A DNA stretch of 64,000 nucleotides from Dirofilaria immitis (taxonomy: Eukaryota > Nematoda > Chromadorea > Rhabditida > Onchocercidae), in the NCBI GenBank assembly GCA_024305405.1, contig JAKNDB010000092.1:181001-245000 (forward strand). Direction: 5' to 3'. Position numbers and translations under genes: made by a program. Under the pieces are notes generated by a model. The model made no database searches. It was not told the DNA's origin and was given only the letters and a program-made list of their open reading frames with translations. Positions 1 to 10,869 of this stretch are shown here, in pieces. Numbering within the stretch: the stretch's first letter is position 1; every line of letters starts with the position of its first letter.

Positions 1-349
1 TGTTTGACTTATCAAAAAAAAGAAAAAATTGCTTATTATATTATTCATTATTCGAAAACGCAGAATATATATTAAATCTGGTCGCATTATGAGCAGCCTA
101 TGGCATTAATATCCTTCACACGTTTTCTATTATTAAATGAATCAATATATATCATATAACATATGACTCGAAAATTTTTTTGTTGATTTTATGGAATAAA
201 ATAGCAGCGTTATAATTAGATGGTCAAGTATTTGCCGTTGTCAACAATTTCTTCCTGGTCGTGACAAACTTGACGCAGGTAATTCTTTTCTCCACGTTCC
301 CCATTGATTTTTTCAGTTTCTTGTTTCTCGCAGTTTGAGAGAATCTCTA

Positions 350-700
350 ACTTGGGTACATGATAATGTATCAACGAACGGTGATTAAAAGACATCATTA
401 GGCCAAGCTTAAAGACGATAGCACAATTCAAGAAAAAAATAAGAGATTAAAAGAAAGACGCCCGTTTTGTTGAACAAACCAGCTGCGTCGATGGACAGGA
501 TCCTCTTTTTTCGTGAATGAAGGATCCTGATACAGTTGTGGCTGTAAGGAATAGGACCTTTGTTAGCGTGTGAGGAGCATGGCTCACAGGCGGCGTCAAT
601 TTTAGCTTACATCGTACAATAAATACGCACATACCCCTTTGTGTGAAATCCAACAGAAAGGAAAGCATTGAAATTCGAAGGAAAGAATTTCTAATTTTCT
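350..700 (+). repeat. dispersed repeat family, copy 1
   Basis: Shares ordered blocks with 29520-29935: a block like gataatgtatcaacgaacg near 360, then 'tagcttacatcgtacaataa' with 'atacgcacatac' near 602-635, then a 'tgtgaaatc...acaaagga'-like tail. Related copies lie at 18905-19210 and, reversed, at 28560-28770. The blocks look like the untranslated or terminal part of a retroelement, but no complete element was delimited. A 71-residue - strand frame at 216-431 lies beside it. Whether that is retroelement protein or chance is unclear. Confidence 0.6.
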
Positions 701-945
701 TGTTTTCCTCGCAATTTCAGTGATAGTCATCATGACGGACCAATAAGAAAGGCAGACCCAAAGAAATAATAAGGGGTATTGTTGGGGAAAAAGATGTTAA
801 AGAAAGAGTAATTTTTAAATTTCTTTCTTTCGAATAGGAGGAGGGAATCTTCTTCTGTATTTGACTTCTACGATATTATAAACACAATATCATGCCTGAA
901 TCAAATCTGCAATGCACAGGAATAATAATCACGAACACAGAAAAA

Positions 946-1219
946 TCAAAGAATACGAACAAATATCTTAGTGCTTGATAAGAAGTTGTCTCGTTCCTTT
1001 GGGTCTGTTTTTCTTTTTTGTATCACAACCGCTGTTTCCCGTGCCTTTGAATTGTGATTCTTGTTACATCGATTTGTCCTCCAAACTGCTGGATTGTTTT
1101 TCCGAACTTCACTAAACTGTGAATGTTGAATCGAATTTGAGTTGTCGTTGAGTAATTGACTCTGACTCGAATCGTCATTGCCGAATTGTTCCTCAAACTT
1201 TGTAATTGAATCGCAATCC
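946..1219 (-). CDS. orphan terminal exon, Ser/Asn/Gln-rich tail, unknown gene
   Basis: On the - strand an open frame of 90 codons runs from a GCAG acceptor (the exon begins with one base that completes a codon) to TGA at 946-948. It has no usable start, so it reads as the last exon of a spliced gene. The protein is hydrophilic: an acidic Ser/Asn/Gln-rich first half (motif NDDSSQSQLLNDNSNS), then a basic stretch around WRTNRCNKNH and KRKTDPKERD. Base composition is less AT-rich than the flanks, which favours coding. No domain was recognised. Two more - strand open segments lie just upstream in the gene sense (1386-1610, 1707-1820), but I could not find a phase-matched donor joining them. It may be part of a broken gene. 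Confidence 0.38.
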
Positions 1220-1385
1220 CTGCCTTATATATCCTGCGACCTATCGACCCTATTGAAAAGTGAGTGAATCGAGTGCTTTGATTGAGAACAACTTTAAATC
1301 TTTATCCTTTTAGCTTACTGATCTCATAATTTTGGCGCGTATTTACTTTAATGTCCCTTTTAATATTTCTATCTATATACAACTA

Positions 1386-1610
1386 TTAAGATATTGCCAT
1401 GATAGGCGATTTGTAATAAGACCAGGAAATAATATTGGTGTTGCAATCGTTTTTCATTGTTAGTACATGTTCAAAAGTGGCTGTTTCCTTGGCTATTCTT
1501 CTTTGTATTTCATATTTCTCGCACTGCGCATCATCGAAAGAAGTTCCTTCCAGAGGTGTCAGATATAATCCTTTTGACCTTGAGTCAAAAACCTTATTTT
1601 TCTTGTCAAT
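1386..1610 (-). CDS. orphan coding-looking segment, unknown gene
   Basis: A - strand frame of 74 codons ends at TAA 1386-1388. It contains the soluble, charged stretch LYLTPLEGTSFDDAQCEKYE followed by IQRRIAKETATFEHV. Its composition looks like real protein. The overlapping + strand frames at 1435-1648 are hydrophobic in the way expected of the antisense of charged codons. A GTACTA donor after FEH is possible. An acceptor could be TTGACTCAAG on the upstream side. Family not recognised. It lies in line with the 946-1219 segment, so both may belong to one gene or one decayed gene. Confidence 0.33.
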   Translation of the reverse strand: MDKKNKVFDSRSKGLYLTPLEGTSFDDAQCEKYEIQRRIAKETATFEHVLTMKNDCNTNIISWSYYKSPIMAIS

Positions 1611-1706
1611 TCATGGTATTAAAAATTTTTAAGAAAAGAATTTCTTAACTCACGAATTCGTACACAAACTCTTGCTGTATACAGTTTGATTCTGATTGCT
1701 GCGAAT

Positions 1707-1820
1707 TTATTGCAGTTCAGTACTCGTGAATTTTTGTCGTCCAGCCTTGTTGACGACTTGTAATCCAGCGTTAACAATTTCTTGTAGTATAGAGCTTGTT
1801 GTGGATTTTTGTAGTACTAT
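1707..1820 (-). CDS. short orphan coding-looking segment, possibly a relic
   Basis: A - strand frame ending at TAA 1707-1709 contains SSILQEIVNAGLQVVNKAGR, which reads like an ordinary amphipathic protein segment. It is cut off upstream by a stop lying at the edge of the perfect hairpin at 1820-1873, so the hairpin may have inserted into or beside it. No family recognised and no splice partner proved. Confidence 0.25.
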   Translation of the reverse strand: MVLQKSTTSSILQEIVNAGLQVVNKAGRQKFTSTELQ

Positions 1821-1873
1821 TTATCCACGGTGTTATGGGATGGTAAAAACCATTTCATAACACCGTGGATAAA
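1820..1873. repeat. perfect 18-bp palindrome hairpin with 4-nt loop
   Basis: The 18 bases at 1820-1837 (tttatccacggtgttatg) are the exact reverse complement of 1856-1873. Inside them, two G.T wobble positions and five more matched pairs extend the stem to about 25 pairs around an aaaa loop (1845-1848). No other hairpin in the window is this clean. It could be the core of a small foldback element, a small-RNA precursor, or a structured terminator. The sequence alone does not decide. Confidence 0.85.
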
Positions 1874-4497
1874 TAAAGAAGAAAAGATCTGTTCCTGGAG
1901 GGATATCCTGATACTGTGTAAGTGAATATAAAGATGATAACGGATAGTGCATGATAATACAGAATTGGATATAAAGATGATAAGGGAAAGATTTCGAAAT
2001 AAAAATGGCTTGTTGCTTAGAAATAAAAAATTATAAAATTACATCGATTTTTTCCCGATAAGGTCGGTGATTTAAGCAGTTCTATGCTGTTCGGCGTGAT
2101 GATAAATTATAAAAAGATCAAAATATTTTTGCCTTCAAAATGCGTTTTATTATAATTCACTATCTACTTTGCTCTTTTCCTTTTCACAATCGTCATGGAA
2201 AATATTTTCCCACAAGTTTCTCAATTTGCTTCCTAGTTAATTAAATAGAATAATCTATTGATAAAAAGTTGGTAGAAAATTATTCGAAATCATATCAATA
2301 AATTTAAAACGGAAAATATCTTCTAAAAAAAACAAATCAGCATATGTTTAAAATTGCATTATAAATTTAATCGAGTACTTGCTATTTTAAATGATTAAAA
2401 TTTATTATTTTTTAAGAATTAAATCGTGCTGGTGTCTACAACGTGTTGACAATGAATGAATGACTTCATTCGTCATATTTTGCTATATCATCAATATTAA
2501 AAAATGAATGCAAAAAATTTTGAGATATAGATTACTGTTTTCCTGCAAATTTAATTATTATTATCAGTGATGATAAATAGTATGCATTCATTATGCTAAA
2601 ATGCCTTGTTATCAATGATTTCTTATCTCGACGATGCTCAAGTGTTATCATTGATTGAGTTATGAAGAACGAGTAAATCATATTTATAATTAAAAGAAAA
2701 AACTTTCTTGTCACATATTTGCTTTTTTTTTCGAGATTAAATTTTCATAAATATCGAAATTATTAGAATCAAATCAAGCGATTCTGTTTCTTAAAAAATA
2801 ATAATTGTTATCGGTATAACATATGCAGAGGGTATTCAAAATATTAGCTATGCAAACCATCGCAATAAAAAATAATAACGATAAACTTATAAGAGATTCC
2901 TTGTTAAAAAAAAGAATTTTAGACTTAAAATTTTAACAATTCAACATGAGTTTAAACTGAAAAAGAAAAATCAGTTTATCAATTCAATATTATTCCCTTA
3001 TAAAAATACAAGTTTTTTTCTAATAAAAGATTGTGAGTAGATTTGCTAAATTCTAATTATATGAAAGACAAAAAAATTAGTTTAGGATAAAGTATTATAA
3101 TAAAATAAATGTACATGAAAAAATAAAATATGAATACAAGTAAGCATTTTTCAGGTAAATTATTAAATTTTACTGGACGTGATCTTAGTAGAATTTTCTA
3201 TTTTGTTTAATCATACTTAAACAGTAATTGTCCCTTGCTTCCGAAGCAAATAACTTTTCTAATAGAAACATGTACTGCATAGATCGATTTTTATATGAAT
3301 CAAATCAAGAAATTGAATTTTACTACTTTTTTGAATTTTTCCAGAACTCCATTAATCGCAATTAAACATATAATTGCTAAAATTTCCTTAGTATTATTTT
3401 TATCAAATTCAATCTTTCGAATGCAATTATAAAAAGTAGTATCAATATGATATCAAATTTTTAGATCCAAAAATTCTGTTGTCAATTATTTGTCGTAGGT
3501 TTCTTTTTACAGTTGCTTTTATTTAGGCTTTTATTTTTGATTTAAAAATTAAAGAGTATTTTTCATTTATTTCAGTTACATTTCGATTGAATGGTAAGAA
3601 AAGTAAATTGCAAATCTTAATTTTTCATTCATAGAAAATTTTAAACTTTTCCAATTTATTATTAATAGCATGCAGCCATTTGACGCCTATGACCAGTATA
3701 TTATAATATTACCGTCCCTGTCAAGGTATGCAAATTATTTGCAAATTTCTTCTTCCAAAACTGCGAATTTGCCATTTTTGCTATTAAATAAATTTAATAT
3801 CTTTAATTCTATTTGGCTTCAATTCAATCAAGTTACTTGCCTTAAATTTTAAGCATAGAAAGCAATTTCGCTACAGAATAAACTTAAAAATAGAATTATT
3901 TCTAAAATGATTTATTAAGTTCAATAAACTTCGGAAAATAGTTATTGATTTCTCTTAGAAAAAATAGTTTGATTATTGAAATACATTATGCATTTATAAA
4001 CGGAAACATTTATGAAATGAGCGATTATATTTCCAGCATGAATTAAATAAATTCCATCTTATCTAAAGTTATTAATTTCTGTATTTTCCATTTTATTCAG
4101 AAGAGCATTTTATATCATTTAAAACATTCTGGAATTACATAAAATAAATGAATTGGCAATAATAACAGTAAATGATTTGCATTCAATAGACAATTGTTAA
4201 TTCCATATTTTCTTAAAATCAAATTAATATTTAATTGCTATATTGATAAAATGGAAAGAATAGGGCGAATATATTTTAAATCACAAAAATTAATGAAATT
4301 ATTTCAATTTTTATTGATGCTTATTTATCCAATTTTCCATTTTCATGCTTTCATAATATTTGTTAAGTTTTAATTCGTTCTAAACTATTAAAATTTTTCT
4401 GAAAAAATGTGCCATTTACGTTGAGTGATTTTTGCAAATTCTTGATCTTCTAATAATAGTTTTTGATTTTACTTTGATTTGAAGCACAATTTTAGAT
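1874..4497. other. non-genic; array spacer homologous to sequence downstream of TWK units A and B
   Basis: AT-rich. Blocks at 2040-3100 match the sequence downstream of the two TWK genes. Examples are the 'ttttcccgata' block near 2050 versus 48175, the 'aaatgattaaaatttatt' block near 2390 versus 27848, the 'gagatatag' block near 2521 versus 48880, and 'aaaatattagctatg' near 2838 versus 34459. This makes 2.0-3.1 kb the end of a further array unit. One possible + strand mini-exon lies at 3669-3726 (tattaatag acceptor, gtatgc donor, open in one frame only, starting MQPFDAYDQY), but it has no partner. Nothing else was supported. Confidence 0.5.
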
Positions 4498-7402
4498 TTA
4501 GGAAATATGGCCACCAACGAGTGAATATTTCCAAATTCCTGAGGAAGTTTTACAAGATTTTTTGATAAATAACTCGATAAGAATCCTAATGACGCTTATA
4601 ACTATCAAACAAATTAAAATTTTGCAAAAAATTTATGGAACACGCTGTTATTAATATAATGTCAAATATGCGTGACTATATTAATTAATCCATCAATTAA
4701 CGTTAACGTTAATATAATTAAAAATGTTACAACTAAAATAATTCAAAAAAATAAATAGTGAAAAACGATTTAAGAAAATTTTTAAATTTTCAGTTACAAT
4801 TAATTGTCACTACTTAATGAACGCCATTTTTTCTAACTAAAATGATAGCTATAATTTATCAGATCTTTTGTTTTTTGCACCACGCAATAGGATACGGTGA
4901 AAAGAAATGAAATTTTAAATAGAATTTAATTTAAAATATAATTTGTAATTTAAAACGAAACTTTATGATAACATAATATAATGAATATGTCTTTTTGCTC
5001 AATTAATTTTAAATATTCTGTGAAATATACACTTACGAATACGCGCAACATCAGGTGAACGTGGCGGTAAACCAGCTATAAAAATTCGATTAAAAAATTC
5101 TCGTTCAATAGTAAGTGTTATCATATACCATAAACATAATGATAAGCAAATCACTGATGATATTTCAACAATATTCTAAAAACAAAATTCGTTTCTTTTC
5201 TTTTTTGACTTTGGGACATTTTATTATTAAAAATTATTAATTACTTAAATATTTAATACTATCAATTTTGTCTTCCTAAATTCATACTAATTGAAAACTT
5301 TTGAAATAAATTTAAAACTTAACGTTTTTGAAAAAAATAAAAATTTGTCATTTCAATAAGATCAAACTATCAAATTTAAAATTTTAGCAAATTTTTTGTT
5401 TTCTATATCAACAAATTTCATTTTATGCTTTTATACTAATAATTTCACTAACTTTCAATTTTCTTTCAATATTTTATATTTAAATACTTCATTATATTAT
5501 TATTAAATGCAATTGGAAATCGCGCTTTGAACAAGTTTTCATTTTCTAATATTTTCTTCATAAAACTTGTGCAAACGTAAGCTTATAATCAAAATTTCAA
5601 TCAAAAGTTCAACATTTAATCACTTCTTCAGCTTGAATATTTTTTATTTTATTTCTATTTCATTTTTTACAGAAATAAATTTATTTGAAGTTTGAAAGAA
5701 TTTCTTTCGCTTTTGAAATAAAATTTTGATATTAATTTGATTTAACAGAATTTCAAATTTTCAAATGTTTTAACTATAAATAAAGGCATTGCAATTTCAA
5801 ATGCATCAAAAGTTTTACATCTGGATGCAATGCATTTGAAATGTTAAAATATCATTATGTTCCTAGAAGTTTTGAAATTTCTAATTAACAAAATTTGTGA
5901 TTTATTAAATTTATTTTTCTAATAGATTTTGCAGTTTTTAAGGAACATTTCTTCTCTTTCGACTGATTTAGTTTTGTTTGAATAAAAGAAAATTAAAAAC
6001 CTTAAAAATTTGCTTCTTTCAAACATTATCCATCAAAATTAAATTGATTTATACTAAGAAATTTAGTGTTTTATTTTAATTAATTTCTTTCATAGTGTTA
6101 TCAAATAAATTCAATATAATTTTAACTAAATAGTCTAAAGTTTTCTTTTTAAATCAATCTGGTAAAAATTAAAAAATTTCTAATACTTCAAATTTAACAA
6201 AGTCATTTCGATTTTCCACAAATCATATTTGAAGAAAATGATTAATTTTTAAAAATTTTCTAAATTGACTTATGCTGCACTCAAATTCAAATACTTTTTC
6301 GTTACTTTTTTTGCGTTTTTGGTCGTAAAATATTAAAACAATTTTATGAATGATTACCATCATTCATGGCAATTTAATAATTTTTATTGAAAAGTTGCAT
6401 GTTTCTTTGTTATCCATTGAAAAGTCAACGAAACTTTTATTTGAACAAACTAATATTTCATTCTAAATAATTTTCGTAATAGCTAGGAAGATTAATTAAA
6501 CTAAACTTGGTTCATGTTAATGAAATAAAAGAAATTTGGCATAATAATTTTTAGAATTTTTCTTCACCCAACAAATGAACGTTTTGGCAATTTCATTTAT
6601 AGAAAATCAGCATAATTAAAGAAAAAGTTTGTCAGTTCAGAATTTAATTGAACAAATTTTTTATTTCATATTTCGTTTAAGAAAATTGCCTATTAAATTT
6701 TATATCCATTGTATATGTGGCAGATGGGATAGATCTGAATGGAAATAATTTCTAATTATTTGAATATTACTTTTCCTTTTTTTGTTAAGCAGAAAAAGAA
6801 GGAAGATATAGCAATTATTTTTATTTGTCTCAATTAGTCATAAAGCTTTATCGATCTTAGATGTGAATTTGATTCAACAAACAGTATAACTCTTCTCTAT
6901 TTATGTCTGGCTGATTAAGCATACCAATTAAATATATTCAGCTTCTTGAACAAAGTTATTACTAATGCATGAAAAAGAAAATAACGATAAATCATGCATT
7001 AAACATTAATATAATAAATAATGTTTTATATACGATTCATTAAATACTAATATAATATGAAATTAATTATATAGATGTGCTATTAATTGATTCGTATAAG
7101 AAAAAATATTACTGCGTATAATTAAAAAGGAAATATATATATTATTAATTAAAATATTACAGTTCCGGTACAAGCACACGGCCGAACAAGTTCACCAGTT
7201 TCCGATTGACAAATACGGCATGCTCTTTTTCCGATTTGGATGAATCAGAAATTGTTTTCGGTGAGCTACAAGCTTTGAAAATTTTATATAGAAATGTTTG
7301 AAATAAATCAAATTTCTGTTTGGATGAAATATTTTTCCATTTATCAGGAAATTTATTATCCACTTGAACAGAATATATAATTTGAATATTGCGATCTATC
7401 AT
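4498..7402 (-). CDS. unrecognised three-exon gene with one membrane segment
   Basis: Proposed exons on the - strand: 7402 to about 7170 (ATG at 7402, stop codon just upstream; FPDKWKNISSKQKFDLFQTF), 5175-5037, and 4538-4498 (ends at TAA). The middle exon is the best supported. It is open in only one phase, has a ttttTAG acceptor and a perfect GTAAGT donor (5031-5036), and encodes a hydrophobic helix (SSVICLSLCLWYMITLTI) followed by EREFFNRIFIAGLPPRSPDV. Its phase-1 end joins the TCCTCAG acceptor at 4539-4541 in frame and gives IWKYSLVGGHIS then stop. Joining the first exon needs a phase-0 GTACCG donor inside its open frame and a 2-kb intron, so that link is weaker. The product would be a small single-pass membrane protein. 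Family not recognised. Confidence 0.42.
5037..5175 (-). CDS. membrane-segment exon of the unrecognised - strand gene
   Basis: A 139-bp exon starting in phase 0 and ending in phase 1. It is open in only one of three phases and is bounded by TAG acceptor and GTAAGT donor. About 18 hydrophobic residues are followed by a basic and proline-containing stretch (LPPRSPDVARIR), typical of a helix followed by a cytosolic segment. Confidence 0.55.
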
Positions 7403-8204
7403 TTAAACGAAGCAAAAGTTTTTAACCATTCAGTTTTATCATCCAATTATTATTTAGTTATAACTTACAATTAGTGTTAACAAATTTTTCAATTATTAGC
7501 TTAATTCACTGAAATATATTTTAATATTCATAAATATCATTTTTTCGTTTGTTTTTCCTTTACGAAAGACTTATAGGTCGAAATATTTTACAAAACTTCT
7601 ATCAATAATTAATATTCCTTTTTTCTGGTTAAATTATTTTTGAAATTCCATAATTCCATTTGAAAAAACTAATAACAATTCTTCTCTAACCGTTTTTCCT
7701 TTTATAATCAATCACTTATGGCTCATTCTCTTTATTTTTCTTTTCCTTTTTAGTCTCTCTTTGAGAATTCATTTGTTCGAAAAGATGAGCAAAAAATTAT
7801 TTTATGATAACTGGCTTATCATAATTTTTCAAATCTTATCAACATCATTGATGCTTTTTACCTAAATTTCCAACTAGTACCACCGAAATGCTCAGAATAT
7901 CTGATGATAATATTTACATCTAAGAACTTCAAATCCTTCTAATTCTAAAATTGAGTAGTGTATTTAATGAATTCAAATGAATATTTAAAATATCAAGAAA
8001 GACTTTAAAAGCATATGGTATCATTATAAACTCTTAGTGTCTTTTTAAGCATTTTTCTAATTCCGCAATGAATCGGTCGTAGAAAAAGAACAATGAAATA
8101 AAAAATTCGAGTCTGATCTTGAAAAAACTTGTTAAAAGAAAAAAATGGTATTATTCAAATATCGAACGTAGGATAAGCATTAATTTAAATGATGCAATAA
8201 AAGT

Positions 8205-8395
8205 TCACTTTGGAACGTCAACATTGACGGATTCTTGGAAACGTATAAAATGTGTGGATCCTTCTTGATTTACGTTTTGTTCTCCTTCTGCTAATTGTTT
8301 TCGATCTGATTGCATTTGAGATGTTATAACATTTACTGATTGCACTTGTTCAACTTTTCCTGAACAATTATCATCCTCATAAATTGATCCGCCGT
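8205..8395 (-). CDS. orphan terminal exon, acidic Gln-rich tail, unknown gene
   Basis: A - strand exon begins after an ATTTCAG acceptor in phase 1 (starts AC, then GGC) and stays open for 62 codons to TGA at 8205-8207. It encodes a hydrophilic, Gln/Glu/Val-rich tail (GGSIYEDDNCSGKVEQ near the start, STHFIRFQESVNVDVPK at the end). The clean acceptor, single open phase and composition favour real coding. Upstream exons were not found. A patch at 8845-8930 could be read on either strand but has no good donor. The region to the right (8480-9650) is repeated at 13050-14280, yet this exon is not recognisably conserved there. Confidence 0.42.
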
Positions 8396-10860
8396 CTGAA
8401 ATATGTTGTCAATCAATTGATCGTCTTGTTTCAGTTAGATTTTATATTCCTAAAAAAGTTGATCATTCTAATTAATTTCATCTAGTTTAATTAAGAATAT
8501 TCCTCGGCTGAGTTTAACATGAGAAATATTCTTCTTGTTAAAGCATATTCAGTGATAGCATAATATTAGTCATCCATATTGCTATTCTTTTACTACTTTT
8601 TTAAAATTTGTTCTCTATTTTTGTTCTTTTTTATAGTGAATATTATTATTGCCAATGCTAGTAATCTTTTTTCCTATTATAACATTATCGCAATTTCGAA
8701 ATTAGTACTATTTGGTCACTAAAGGAAATTATATTTGCACTTATAGAAATCTTTTTATTTTAAATCTTTGGATTAAAAACTCCATTTCGATGTTTTATAG
8801 TTGTCATCAAGATAGAAAAATGATCTCTTATTTCCAATTTTGAAAGGCAATTTGCTGGAACAAGAAGATAAAGACTGGAAAAGGTTCCAGTGGGAATTTC
8901 CTTTACGAAATCCAACGAACACTAAACGAAATATTTTTAAAAACAGCATTTTCTTGTCAGTATATTATCTATCTCTTCTTCGCCAAAAATGTTTCGATTA
9001 CATTATATTTCATTTTATAACATTAGCAACCACCCTTTAGATACTCTTTCATGAATTATTTTGATACAGCCAATAATTTATAACAACAATATTTAACCAA
9101 AAATAATTTGAAAATCTTTTATGCATTCATATTAATATACAAATCTACATGTTACTATTAATTTTCATACTAAATAGATAATTGATACACTTTCTATTTG
9201 TCAAGATTATTTAAAATAAACAATTTTATTTAATTATTTCCAATAAATTAGATATAATTTTATTATTAAATGAATAAACGACAAACGTAATTGAAAAAAA
9301 AGTTTCCTTCTTTATTACTATATCAGCAAAATTGTTTAAGTCAAATTTAAAAATCTTCTAGTCAATAAAAATCTATTAAAAGAAATATGCATAAATATTA
9401 ACAAGTAAATTTTTTATTTTCATCATATATTATTTACCTTCATTTCTGTAATATATTTATTGTTGTAGTTTTGCTTTTTTTTTTAATATTTCTTGTGTAA
9501 AAATATTATGAAAGAAAACTTTGTTATCTTTCTACTTTATTATCTTTCCTTTTATCATTTTCCATGTTCGTAATTTTTTCCATATCCACTTTTAAAATTG
9601 ATTTTAAAAATTAATCAATTTTAGTTTAAATTTATCCAAAATAGAACTTTAGCCAACAATTAATTCACTGCCAAAATGTTCACCGTGCGTATGAATTATG
9701 ATTATAACTTTTTTGACCTTTTCACTTTGGATTTTGTTAACTGATGTTAAATGTTTACTTTAAAAGGAATTGGAACTTCGATAGCATAAAATAATGGAAT
9801 TATATATAAGCGAAATTAATTGATTTAATTAAAACAATTAAAATAGTTTATTTAGTTAAGCCTTCGAACTTCTACATCCCCAAATATAAGACCAATTTAT
9901 CTTTTGATATAAAATACAATAATAAGAACAAGCAAATTTATTTGATTTAGTCTCTGAAGATGCAGATTTCTTGAATCCCTGAAAACAAAATTCTCATCCT
10001 GAAGCATTTAGTTCATAGTATTCCATCGAATTTTTAGATGTCAGCAATCACCAAAAAATTGAAAAATGTGATATATCGTATGATATGATCAATTGTTTAC
10101 CATATGATCAGTACTGATAGCCGCAACGATAACAGAAGTGGTTCGATAGTGTTTCCAAAATTTGAAATTATTTTTTTATGCATAGAAAAATATGAAGCAA
10201 ATCGACAATTTTTCATTATAATTTTATTTGTATTTGCAAATAAGTTTAACTAAAAAGCGAAAACGTTTTAATTAAATAAATCAATTTCCTTGTGTATAAT
10301 TCCACTATATTATTATCGAAGTTTATGTTTTTCTTTTTTTTTAATTATGAATGATGTATATAAATAAAATTTAATGTAATTTGCAATTGATTATATAGCC
10401 GAATCACTTGATGTTTAGATTGACGAATCTTTACAAATTGTTCGAATTTTTGAAATAAATTGAAATTAAATGCATAGAACCGGATTCCAGTCTGACCTTG
10501 ACAATATTGGATTAAGATAAAGTAAGAAACCATCAACCCATTTTATCATTTATGGGAAAATTTGATTAAGCAACTTTCCTATAATTACAAAATTTTATTC
10601 TTATTTTTATTCCTTCCATTTATTTGTTTGCTCGATATTTATTTCCTATTTATACTTATTATTTACAAACATTATTTTAAAAGTGGAAGAATATATCAAT
10701 ATAAATAATTGCAACATACAAACTTTTCTGAATTTTCCAAAAATTTGCTATAATAATTTATGATATTTACTGCAAATGACTTAAACATTGTTATGCAAAA
10801 CAAAAATAAGGAAACTCGGCAATAGGTTTAAAAGAAAAGAATGAAAAGTAGTCACTCCGT
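8396..10860. repeat. leader segment of array unit C
   Basis: No supported gene. This stretch is colinear with the leader of unit A: 8480-8960 matches 13050-13520 (for example 'gtgggaatttcc' near 8890 and 'aatgggaattttcc' near 13458), 9230-9620 matches 14000-14280, and 10130-10420 matches 16690-17040. It is clearly more diverged than A is from B, so it marks an older duplication. Confidence 0.6.
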
Positions 10861-10869
10861 GCAAAGTTT

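Noticed and set aside
1435..1648. Two overlapping + strand frames, one with a signal-peptide-like start
   Set aside because: Hydrophobic antisense readings of the more protein-like - strand segment at 1386-1610.
4502..4650. + strand open stretch starting EIWPPTSEYF after a TTTAG
   Set aside because: The - strand reading of the same patch joins in phase to the 5037-5175 exon and ends in a stop, which is the better explanation.
8840..9040. + strand 66-residue frame, DNA partly repeated at 13430-13500
   Set aside because: The repeated copy does not keep the frame, and no donor fits. Treated as array leader.
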